From: Neostapfia colusana
Lineage: Eukaryota; Streptophyta; Magnoliopsida; Poales; Poaceae
Assembly: GCA_030760725.1 (NCBI GenBank)
Contig: JASWHV010000005.1
Location: 88,108,622 to 88,172,621, forward strand
Reading direction: 5' to 3'
Length of the DNA stretch: 64,000 nt
Shown here piece after piece: positions 1 to 10,055 of the stretch. Position 1 is the first letter of the stretch; the number at the start of each line of letters is the position of its first letter. The notes under the pieces were generated by a model. It had not been told where the DNA came from. It saw only the letters and a list, made by a program, of their open reading frames with translations, and made no database searches. Position numbers and translations under genes: made by a program.

Positions 1-1412
1 GAGAGTTTAAACGAACCACACGTGGAATGATGTCAAGAACAGCACCATGGTGATGTAGCCATGACATTCCTAAAATGACATCAAGTTTTTGACTCTCTAA
101 CATGATTAGAGACGTCGGGTATAGATTTCCACCCAACTGTAATGGTGCTCTATAGACCATTCTATCAGCCGCGAGGACGGGTTCGCCTTCCGGCACGTCT
201 TCGATAGCTAAGTGGTGGACGTTGCCGGGTTTTGGTGCTGGTTTCTTGGGCTGATTGCGGGGCTGATTAGCACCCTGATATGGTAATGGACCCCTGCCCT
301 GTCGCGGCTCGGGGCAGTCCCTCGAAATGTGCCTGACACGGCCACACGTGTAGCACGTGTAAGGTGTCGGGGTCCCGCCGACTTGAGGACGGAATCCCGG
401 TGCACGCTGTTGAAACTGGGGCGCACGCGGGACCATCCTTTGCTGCTGCTGTTGCTGTGGTGGATACGTCAGTCGAAAGACCGGCGCATTATATTGCCGA
501 CCGCGAAATTGAGGCGCTCACGCCGGTGGCTGCCATCTCTGACCAGATGGTGAGCGATACACCACGCGGTATTTTTGTGGCGTCCCACCACTGCTGCTTG
601 TCAGTGCGCTGCGTTTCCTCTTGTCAGAACCGCGCTCGCGCTTAGCATTCTCCTGTAGAATCGCGGCATTAACTAGGTCGTTGAATGTGCCGCGATTGCT
701 CTGGGCGAGATGGACCTTCATCTTGGAATTTAGGCCTCGGAAGAAAGCATTACGCTTGTTATCTTCTGTCCCCACAAATCCTGGCGCATACTGCGCCAGC
801 CGGTTGAATAACCTGGAGTACTCATGAGCACTCCTCTCGCCTTGTCGTAGCGCCAGGAACTCCTGGAGCTTCATTTCCATCACACCGGGAGGTATGTGAT
901 AGGCGCGGAACGCCTCCCGGAACTCCGTCCATGTGACGGCATGGCCAGCCGGTAAGGAGGCGGTGTAGTTCGCCCACCAGGTACCGGCTTCTCCTTGAAG
1001 CTGTTGCGCTGCGTACAGCGCCTTCTGATGTTCGGTGCATCGTAGCAGCCCAAACTTTGCCTCTAGAGTGCGGATATAGCTGTCTGCCTCCAAAGGTTCT
1101 TCGGCCTCCGTGAAGACCGGTGGATGGGTCACCATGAATTCTGAATACGAACTTTGTTGGGGCTGGCGTTGCCCATTGTCTTGGCGTCCTCCCTGATGGG
1201 ACGCATTCTGCTGCACTAGCATCCGCAGCAACTCGGTTTGCTCGTCGCGCGAGCCGAGCACTGCGGCGAGAACCTCCGCAAGATTCCTTGGAAGTTCTGG
1301 CGGTGGAGGAGGTGGTTGCTGCTGCATCGTGGTCTGCTCCAGAGGTGGAGACTCATCACCACGAACTCGACTCAGACCCCCCCTCCTCTTGCGTTGAACG
1401 TGTCCGCACCAT
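1..1412 (-). pseudogene. Element A gag-protease, broken and window-truncated
   Basis: This is the N-terminal part of a gypsy gag-pol polyprotein: capsid-type gag, then zinc knuckle and aspartic protease. The start at 1412 is chosen because the same MVRTR start opens gag in B and D. Three defects are visible by comparison with B. A C-run near 1375-1381 (a G-run in the sense strand) has one extra base, which shifts the frame about 12 codons in. An arginine codon has become TGA near 518, after the conserved WQPPA segment. A 156-bp in-frame deletion at about position 169 removes the protease catalytic DSG region. The gag core (WWANY, REAFRAYHIPPG) is otherwise well preserved at 600-1200. The copy cannot make a functional polyprotein. 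Confidence 0.9.
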
Positions 1413-2972
1413 TCTGCATTCATACCATTCAAACGATCAGCACATGTGGGTTTAGCTCCTCCAGCCTATACAATAGTAATGCGAGAATGGGATAAACAAT
1501 GCGCATAACAATCACACATATGGATAAAGTATATACTTTATGCACCATATACATCCCTGGACCACGTCCCATGATCGAGTTCCAAGGTATTGAACTTTAG
1601 GGGTTTAAAAGTTCATTTCGACCATCAGGGTCACCACGGGATGTTAACTGTGTTAGCATGCGTAATTCCTCGCTATTGTATTGGACCCAAACATGTACTA
1701 ATTCGAAGTGATATGTAAAATGCATGAACCATTCGACTCCAACTCGCTGTTTTACAACAGCCATTGGACATCAAACGGTGAAACGAAGTGTTTTGGTTGA
1801 AATACAGAAAATTCCAGAGAGCATTTGGTCTGCCCTGTTTTTAGACAGTACCTACTCATCTGAGATTTTCACCCCTTTGGAGCGAGATTTTGTTCTGGAA
1901 CTTTACAGAAAAATTGTAGAGGACTTTAAAACCTTTCCAGAATGGTATCACACACCTCCATTGGTTCAACCAATCTGAAGTTATGCCCTGTTGAAGCTCA
2001 GCAAAGATTCTGCCAAAACAAGGGAGATTGTTCCTAAGCTTTTGAGATTGAATCTATACTCCCAATTGACTCTTAGTTCAATATAGGAGTTTACTAACCC
2101 CTAAATGAATTTCTAAACTTCATTGTGACTCTTTTCTTTGAAAATAAACTTTTATGCAGTTGGTACTACGTTTCCTCACCAAAGAAAAATCCTAAACCGG
2201 TATTCCGGCATATACGTGTCAAATGGTGGAACTAAAGTCGTCACTCACAAACGGTTTCTACACGTCATGCACTAACGTGGTTAATGTACCTGCAGAAAAA
2301 CACACAATAATGATGCACACAAAGGTTTTAACATTGCAGGCAGTTCCATATCATAGTAAAAACATACGGTCCGTATCATTGCCATACGGATCGTCCTTGA
2401 GTCAAGCCATGTCTCAAGGTACATGGTCGTGTTTTCACACCACACGACGGGGAACCCGAGTAGAGCGCGAACGGGTCGTCACGGTTGGGAATTTTATCAA
2501 CCCAACGGATACCACCTACTGCCTCATGACCGTTGAGGCACGCCGATGGCGAGCGCTGCGTATGGCCCTTTGAACATTGAACGTTCAAGAGTTGCATACT
2601 ATCGTGTTGCTTACCACACGATGGGGTATTCTCACTTTTGCCTAAAGCACGCTGGAGATCAGCGTTTTCATATGCTCTCAGAACCATGGAGAGGTTCAGA
2701 GATTCATATTAACTACCGTGCCAAGCCACGGTATAACCTTCCATACTATTACTCGTATGGGGAGTTACCGCAATTGATCCGCCTGCGGTGGCGTACCTTA
2801 CCTCTTACCTGACGTTGGAGCGTCGTTACAGAATGTATAACACATAAGTTAGCTTTTCCACCTTAGTAACTACTACTATCATAGACCTTATGCGGGCTTA
2901 AAGACTAATCCTCACTCGACTACTTCTAAGTTTTCAAAAATAGGCTCTTTTCGAGCGTGCTGTTCCCAATGC
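1413..2972 (-). other. Element A untranslated leader
   Basis: About 1.56 kb lies between the PBS and gag. It is homologous along most of its length to the leader of B (54508-55929) and more distantly to that of D (33575-35405). I see no sense-strand coding sequence. An 84-codon open frame exists on the opposite strand at 1724-1978; its counterpart is longer in B and D, as described in the findings. The segment just before the PBS (2837-2989) is absent from element B. Confidence 0.75.
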
Positions 2973-2985
2973 GGCTCTGATACCA
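2973..2985 (-). other. Primer binding site of element A (initiator Met-tRNA)
   Basis: On the minus strand this reads TGGTATCAGAGCC, the standard complement to the 3' end of plant initiator Met-tRNA. It lies four bases inside the LTR end at 2990, as expected for priming of minus-strand cDNA. Confidence 0.93.
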
Positions 2986-2989
2986 CGAC

Positions 2990-5900
2990 TGTGGGGACCA
3001 CCCCGTGGTTCACCCACTCCAAGATCGCATAGGGTGGTGCCGTGCGATGCGGCACCCAACAGCACACACGAAAAGAATAAAGAACAACATATAAACTTTT
3101 ATTTGATATAAAACAGCGGAAGTCTTTTACAAAACCTAATTAACAGCGGAAGTTATATACATAGTTGCTCTCAAACCCTAACTAAGCAAAAGTGCAGCCG
3201 TCCAGCCCGGGGATGCTACACACTAGCAGCATGGAACCGGAGATCACGGCGGCGTGCATGGATCCAGCTCGGCCGTGTACCCCGATGGGGGCATCGCCTC
3301 ATCCTCAGAACCTTCCTCATAACTCTCACCTGCACACAGCTCAAATATTGCAACCGTGAGCACGAAGGCTCAGCAAGTCTTAACCGTCAACCCTAGGCAT
3401 GGAACTCTACGTGCAAGGGTATGTAAGATAGGAAAGGATTTCGCAATAAAGACACGCCTATAAGTTGGTCCTTACTTTCAGTTTAATAGCAGCAGATTCG
3501 TGTGCCTTAGGCAACCCTCACATCGGAAGTCCACAATCAAACAAGAAACGCTTTCCTCCGATGTGGTGATGCCCAAAGTGGAATGTAAACTTAATTAGCT
3601 CTATATCTACAGCAATCAAGGTATTCAAGACATTAAGATCAATACAGCATTTTCAGTTGGCTTATTTCACTTCTTACTACGTCACAGCGCAGTGAACAAG
3701 CGGGTACTCAAATAACCGCGAGGGACGGTGATTGCAATCAAGACACACCCGGATAACACGTTACATACACCCACTTTCAGAAGCGTGATTCCACACCCCT
3801 TCCTACTCCGTTGTATGCAACAACCTTTCAAAGGCAACCCAAATGCCGAACCGGTCCATCCGTAACGGGTAGGAGGTCCCCGCGTGGAGCGTGACTGTGC
3901 CCACCGGCAGATTTACACCTTGCTACCCTCAACCCACTCCTATTTACGGTTGGGTAAGCCTCGACACCCAGGTTAACCAATTACATCGGTTTCCTGGTTC
4001 CCATATGCCAGTATGCATCCGGTACTATTCGATACTTGTCCAGCAGGGCCACACACGGACGGTCCTCAACCGACACCAACAGGGCTATGCACGTGAGACC
4101 TCTGCTCACTGCTTCCTATCCCCCCTGCTGGGTCTCATTTTCATAACTCAAGCCATTATCTACCTCTTTTCTTCCCGTGTGATAAGTACTATCTCGCGAG
4201 CAGCTTCCAACCACTCGACTTCTACCGAGATCCTATACATTAGCATGGCGTTCTCTACTCGTCGAGTTTGTAAACTACCCAACCCACCATAGGATTTAAA
4301 AGGCTGTGCAAGTGGGGTTTCAATCATCCTAACTCTAATGCAAACATTCAACCTAGACATAAGTGATACAAATGAAAACTTTATAAACGGTACTTAAGTG
4401 CAAACCGGGGCTTGCCTGGTTGCGAGTTAAACGGAAAGTCAGCTTCCGGTGGCAGGACGTCCAAGGGCTCCGACGTATCCTCAACTTCGGTCACTATTAT
4501 GAAATGTAATAAAATACATGTATAAGTATTAAGGATTTATAAGAATTGGACTTCTACTCATAGCTACTGCTATTTAAAATCCTTAATTGGCTTTGGGATT
4601 TTTACAGTGGATACTAGACTCTCTAAGTATGATTTGAGCCAAATTTGGAGACATGTCATTGCACAATGTAGTATTTAAAATTCCTACAAGTACAATGCTT
4701 CTCTAAATTTTGAGCCCAATTCAGGAGCTTTGACATAGATAATGGTAGAAGATCTGATTAGGGTAAGTCTCCATGGCTCTAACAAAATTTGTTTCACCAT
4801 TTTTGGAGCTATCATCAGAGAGATATGAATTTTTGAACTTAAACAGGAGTTCTGAAAAAGCTTCTGTTTAAATTTGAATTTTCAAATAAATGCTGAACTT
4901 GAGAAGGTAATTTGACCTAGCAAATGACCTCCAATGAAGCCCAAATTTTTACTGGAGATCAGTATCTATGAAGAGGTTTGGCTACCCAAATTTGGGAATA
5001 TTTCATAAAGAATTGCTCCTGTAATAAATCCCTAAAGGATTTACTAAAAACAATTCTACAGAAATTCCTGGGCATTTTCATAGCCAAAATTTGGTTTCTC
5101 TGTGAAGTACTCCTCATGAGGAATCCAATAAAATTGGTCTCACTCTTTTTGGAGTTTTCTACACATAGTTATGGGCTTGCAAAGATCAGCTAATTCCTGG
5201 AATTATTTCTCTAATAGAAACTTCAAATAATTGGGCTGGGCCCACTGGTTTAATTCGGACCAGTCAGATCTTAGCAACACCGGCGGCTACGGGGTTATTC
5301 CCGCGCAGCCGCACTGGATCCGGCGCCACAAACCGATCCGGCGCCTTCCCGGTGCTACTGACAGGTGGGGCAGGCCCCCACCTTCTTCAACCTCGCGCCC
5401 GGCCGGCCTCCTCGCCGGAGAAACGACCGTGCCTCGTCGGAACGGCTGTCCCGTGCCTCGAACGGCTCAACCATCGCCGCCTGTGCCTAAAACCCGACGA
5501 GGAACATTTTGGTGAGCTCGGTAGCTGCGCTAACTGGCCGGAAATACCTCCCCGACGGTGGCAGTAACTCGGGCGACTCCGGCGACGTGGTGTTCGCCCG
5601 GCAAGCTCGGAAACCGACCGCGGTTGGGTCCTACAGCACCACCGTGACCTGGGGAGCTCGGAACACTACCCTGATCCCTCGGAAAACGGCCGGAAACATG
5701 ACTTCACCGTGCGACCGAAGTGGTTCTTCCCCGCCGTGAGGAAAAACAAGAAGAACTCTTCGGACTCTACATGGATTTGCTTGCCGTTTGCTCGAGAAGG
5801 GTCGTCATGGCTTGGAGAACCTATGACTAGACTCTTGTGAGCCCTAACCCAATATGGCCCTGGAATTTCCCGTTTTCTTTCAACTAGGTTCCGAGGAACC

Positions 5901-7051
5901 GCCGGTGACAAACCTCGAATTCCGGCCAACCTAGACGATGACCTAGCTCCAAACCGGGAGGACAGCAAGAAGGGTCGACAACGCACCTAGAACACCGGTT
6001 GGATGAGCGTGAACGAGCCGGAGGTGGCCGGTCGACGGTGCGGCGTCTTGGCGGCAAGCTGGAAAGTGGAACGATGAACTTAGGCTCAATTCTCGGGACC
6101 AGCTCGTAGGAACGACAGGGGCTGTCGTCAGAGAGAAACTAGAGGGCCTAGCGCACCTTCCTACGACCTCAACCGGTCGTGACAACGTCTGAGTGGTGTC
6201 GATGACGGACGGCGACGCGGATCAACCGAGCGGCGGCCGAGGCTACGCGAACTGAGCAGGGAACAGGGAAAACACGTCGGTGAACGGCCGAGAGAGCAAG
6301 GGGGGTTGTGCTGGGACTGTGGCACGCGCGGACGATCAAGTAGGCGGCAGAAACAGGAGGTGGCACGGCACACCTCGGGCGGGGGTCGGAGACGGGAGCT
6401 GTCGCGCCCCTGCTGTTCGACCGAATGGAGCAAAGGCGGTAGCTCCTGTGGGTGGCTGACAAATAGGCCCCACCTCCCCTCTTTGATTAATCAACTTTTT
6501 CTGATATTTTCCCACCAGCAACTCAACATTTAAGGCTTGACTTCAACCCCAAGTAATAGTTTGAATTTGCTAAATTCAAATAGTTTGAATTCGGGTGTGA
6601 AAATTGGATGTGGATTGATCATTTGAATTTGAAAAAGAGTTTGAATTCTCCACTTTTTATTGCCTAAAAAATATAGCAAACCAGCTCCAAAGTTCCCAAT
6701 TTTTGGCATGGCTGCTTATTAAAAGGTGGAGAACACCTTTGTGAAACCAAATTTTCAAATTGAGGGAATTGGAATTTGAAACTGAATTTGAAATTCAGAT
6801 TAGAGGGCTTCTCCTTTTAATCCCAACACAAATATTAAAACCCCTCCAAATGAGCTGAAATTTGGAAGGTTGAATATTTGGACTATGAAGATCCAAGTTG
6901 TGCATTTAGATCTCCATGTTTGGAAGTTTTGGGAAGTCTAAACCCTCACTTTGAACTCACACTTATTATACTTCAAAGTTTTAATTCCCCCTCATTTTTC
7001 CTAAGTGTACATGAACTGAATTTTCTTGCTACCACTTTTGGGGATTTTACA
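2990..7051 (-). repeat. 5' LTR of element A (4062 bp)
   Basis: On the minus strand it begins TGTAAAATCCCC (7051) and ends GGTCCCCACA (2990), giving the usual TG...CA termini. It is exactly as long as the 3' LTR of B (45843-49904) and clearly homologous throughout. Inside are a GC-rich CpG-dense block (about 5270-6450), an AT-rich U3 end with repeated TTTGAATT motifs (6550-6830), and hairpins at 3357-3372 and 3036-3056. Predicted ORFs within it, such as the plus-strand one at 5231-5515, recur in all copies because the LTR does; I do not treat them as genes. Confidence 0.93.
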
Positions 7052-7089
7052 CTAGGGTTCCAGTTTTTCTAAATGAAGTCAGGGCATCT

Positions 7090-7099
7090 CCTTTTATAG
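7090..7099 (-). promoter_or_regulatory. Predicted TATA box in F 3' LTR
   Basis: The minus strand reads CTATAAAAGG, a strong plant TATA match. It is conserved at the equivalent site of the 5' LTR (17424-17433). It lies just downstream, in the sense direction, of the palindrome cluster, where a U3 promoter is expected. Confidence 0.7.
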
Positions 7100-7129
7100 A
7101 AGTCCCGACAGCCAACCGTTGCCACCTAC

Positions 7130-7565
7130 CAAAATTCCGGACTAGTCCGCCTCACACCGGACTAGTCCGATCTCACACAGGAACTATTTGTCCAGGTGAG
7201 AACGGACAAGTGTGGAGGACCCGGACTAGTCCGGCCATTAAGGCTGATAAGTCCGGTCCACCAAGACTTAGCCGTTGGGAGCTCTCATCTCACAACCATA
7301 CGGACTAATCCGCCTCAGAACGGACTAGCCCGAACTCACACAGGGACTGGTTGTCCGGGTGAAAACGGGCTAGTCTGGCTAGCCCGAATTAGTCCAGTCA
7401 CTAAGGCGGACAAGTCCGGTCTACCAGGACTTAGTCCCGAAACACTCTCACCAAGAGAGAAACAGACTAGTCCGTCCACAAACGGACAAGTCCGAACTCA
7501 GTCAAGAACTCTTAGTCCACCCCAAAAAGGACTAAGCCGTAGGACTTCCGGACAAATCCGCCCTA
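7130..7565. repeat. Palindrome cluster in F 3' LTR (CGGACTAGTCCG type)
   Basis: Many copies of the 12-base palindrome CGGACTAGTCCG and variants (CGGACAAGTCCG, CGGACTAATCCG, CGGGCTAGTC) stand at irregular spacing in the U3 part of the LTR, upstream of the TATA box in the sense direction. Similar GC-cored palindromes are a known feature of sirevirus LTRs. Fewer copies occur at 17468-17725 in the 5' LTR. Confidence 0.85.
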
Positions 7566-7866
7566 CCCATCACTAGCACTCTCCACTAAGAATTCAACAC
7601 TTCTAACAATTTGAGCTCTCTTCTATGATCTCAATGCACTTGACACACACACTCTCACTCTTACACGGCTAGCCTACTAAAGACCCAAATGAAACCCTAA
7701 TTTCTACTCTTCGAGTCTTCGACGCCGTTCTTCATCCTTTTTCTTTTTGAGAGTTTAGGTGTCCGCCTTGGAAATATCCTGTGCTTATGATCATCTCAGC
7801 TCATTAATCTTTTAATTATCGTCATCAATCATCCAAAAACCATGGGGATACCTAGATGCACTTACA

Positions 7867-7880
7867 ATCTCCCCCTTTTT
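7867..7880 (-). other. Polypurine tract of element F
   Basis: The minus strand reads AAAAAGGGGGAGAT directly before the 3' LTR start TGTAAG. This is the expected plus-strand primer site. Similar purine runs recur at about 7961-7969 and 8219-8229. Confidence 0.88.
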
Positions 7881-8275
7881 GGTGATTGATGACAACACAT
7901 TAAGTTTCAACATAAGAGGTCAAAATTTGATTTTCATAACATGTGTTTGTATGCATAACTCCCCCTGGATATATGCAACAGTAAAAGAGGGGATTTTACA
8001 TACATTCACATGTTATGGTGGGGCACCTACGTGTTGTGCTCAAATAGGTGATAAGACAATGAAACATAGTAAAGAGCAACAATGATCAAATATAAGCCAT
8101 AATATCCAACACGTAGTCTTACACAAAAGAGACATAATGCATAAAACATAGAGATAGTCATGTCCAAGGATCTATTACAAGACTAGAAGATGATAAAAAG
8201 AAGACATTCTCTTCCATCTCTCCCCCTTTGGCATCAAGGTACCAAAAAGGAAAAAGGAAGAAGATACGCCTAAGT
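7881..8275 (-). other. Non-coding stretch between env-like ORF and 3' LTR of F
   Basis: About 400 bp follow the env-like stop. They contain two further PPT-like runs (CCCCCT-type on the plus strand at about 7961 and 8219) and no supported gene. Repeated PPTs in this position are a reported sirevirus trait. Confidence 0.65.
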
Positions 8276-10055
8276 CTACTCGTCATCTTCATCGTCTTCT
8301 TCTTCATCTCCATCTTCATCGCTCTCCGTGGCCTCCGTATCATCTTCCTCGTCGTCGGCGGCGGTGGATGGAGGCACGGTCTTGGAAGAGCTTTCATCTC
8401 CCCTGAACTGGGCGAGCTCATCATCGGTGAACTCTGGATATGGAGTGAGCTCCCCATCACTCTCCTCGGGAGGAGGCATGGGTACCTCAAGCTTATCACA
8501 CACAGCCTTGAGGTACTTCTCCTGATGCCTCTCAATGCGTCGAGTCCGGACCTCCACACGCTCACAAGAGGCGAAGAGTGCGTTGAAGCACTTGAAGAAT
8601 CCGCTCATTGACTGCAGAGGAGGAGGTGATGAGGGAGCCACTAGGCTAGGAGGGGTCGCTGAGCTGGAAGGAGGTTGAGCATTCTTCCTTCTGGAGGGTT
8701 CTGGCACAATAGGATGTATCCGAGGACGGAGAGGTTGATGAGTGACATCCTTGACAAAGACAATCCCTGACACCTTCTCAATTAAGCACATGATATATGG
8801 TGCATACCCACATGAGCGGTTGGGAGTGTGAGAGATGTTGAAGATGTCGTCATAGATGTGCTCAACAAGGTTGAACTTCTCTTCACCATCTATCAACAGG
8901 AGGAGATGCCTTAAGTTTCCTTGAATCACCCCTGCATCTCCATCCTTAGGGGCAATAGTTCTCCTCAAAATCCGGTTGATGATGCTATAGAATTGCTTGA
9001 TGTTCCTAGCAAGCCCGGCCTCATAGGGAACATGACTAGGATACATGTAGTCAAGTTGATCCCTATCCATTGCCTTGAGGTTGGAAATGATAATCTCATG
9101 GTCCAGGTGCTCCTCAAGGCCAAGTATCTGAGCAAACCTCTCATATGTGACTGAGTATTGCTCTGCATGTGTCATCTAGGTGATTTTCCGGTCACCGTAG
9201 TTGGAGAAGTACATAGTGGTGTAAAAATGCACAATCACCTCGATGTTCCAGTCATACATGAAGCTCATGATTTTCTTGGTTCCATGGCGCTCTGCAGCTT
9301 CAATTATGGCATCAAAGGCTTTTGTGCTTCCTTTTGGCCATGTAGTCCCAATCTAACCATTGAGCTTGAGCGACTGGATTCTTCATCTTTAGGTACACTA
9401 GGCGGTAGTAGTCACAATGGAAGTCACACCAAAACCTAGGGTCGACTATGTGCTTCTCATAGTCATAGACTTTATCCATTCTCAGCCTTCTCGCCTTCTC
9501 AGCCCCCTTTCCTTTGAACACATATGCCGGATTGTTGGGCTGCCGGTTTGGATCTCTAGCAGGGGCAGCCATCTTCAGGGGACCAATGGGCTTCGGTTGC
9601 CCTTTCTTCCTAATTACTATCCCTCCTGCCCTCTTTGTCAGTGCCTTGGCAGTTGCCTTTTAGTTCTTGGGCTCCTCAGGAAGTGAAGCCTTTCCTTTCT
9701 TCGGGTCATGAAGAACCCTACCCTCGGATTCCTTCTCCTTTTCCCGCTCTCTCTCCCAAAGTGACCAACCTCTTCCTCTTGGGCTCTACTGCACTAGTAG
9801 CCTGGGAGCTATGGGCTTCACGTTCGGCCCTTTTCTTCTTCCGTTGATCCGCCAAGGATTCTTCAACGGCTTGGGCAATCTGTGCCTCCTTGTCGAGATC
9901 ATGTCTTTTTTTGTTCTTGCCTCTCGACTGAGAGCATCCTTAGTTGCTTGGGCCTCCTTTGCCGCCCTCTCTTCGGCAATGCGCCGATGGAGGGCTTGTC
10001 GAGCCTCCGTGGCCGTGGGACTTGGAAGAGGACAGCTTTGGTCGGAGTCTGACAT
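8276..10055 (-). pseudogene. Env-like third ORF of element F, frameshifted
   Basis: Three open segments in different frames lie between RNase H and the 3' LTR: 10055-9786 (start MSDSDQ), 9572-9312 (MAAPARD) and 9175-8276. The first part is alanine- and charge-rich with helical, coiled-coil-like content. The middle part is basic and aromatic. The last 299 codons end in a strongly acidic tail of mixed E and D residues (stop at 8276). Sireviruses often carry an additional ORF here, called env-like by position; its function is unproven. I see no obvious signal peptide and no clear transmembrane segment. Stops and frame changes around 9600-9790 break it, so the copy is dead or was never one frame. 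Confidence 0.7.

Larger units (their letters stand above)
1..7051 (-). mobile_element. Element A: 5' half of a Ty3/gypsy long-LTR retrotransposon
   Basis: The window opens inside the protease part of a minus-strand gypsy element. Reading right to left, it has a 5' LTR (2990-7051), a PBS complementary to initiator Met-tRNA (2973-2985), a leader (1413-2972) and gag running into protease (1412 down to 1). The rest of pol and the 3' LTR lie left of the window. The sequence matches element B (45843-59953) closely over LTR, leader and gag, so both belong to one family. The right end abuts sequence identical to the middle of the copia LTR at 17386 onward, so A inserted into the 3' LTR of element F. 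Only one flank is visible, so its target duplication cannot be confirmed. Confidence 0.93.
7052..7866 (-). repeat. Partial 3' LTR of element F
   Basis: It ends at 7866 with TGTAAGTGCATC on the minus strand, identical to the start of the 5' LTR ending at 18022. Homology runs from 7052 (ctagggttcc), matching 17386-18022. The same span is 815 bp here and 637 bp in the 5' LTR, mainly because this copy holds more palindromic repeats. The part of the LTR that should precede 7052 is displaced by insertion of element A. Confidence 0.92.

Noticed and set aside
2973..2985. Remnant tRNA genes at the TGGTATCAGAGC sites
   Set aside because: Only 12-15 bases match the tRNA end, and they stand at LTR borders, so they are primer binding sites. 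No cloverleaf surrounds them.
5231..5986. GC-rich open frames resembling exons in the A LTR
   Set aside because: The same block recurs in both B LTRs (48087 and 58136 regions) with shifted frames. High GC content explains the long open frames.
7130..7565. CRISPR array
   Set aside because: Repeats are short palindromes with irregular spacing and no constant spacer length, in a plant retrotransposon LTR.
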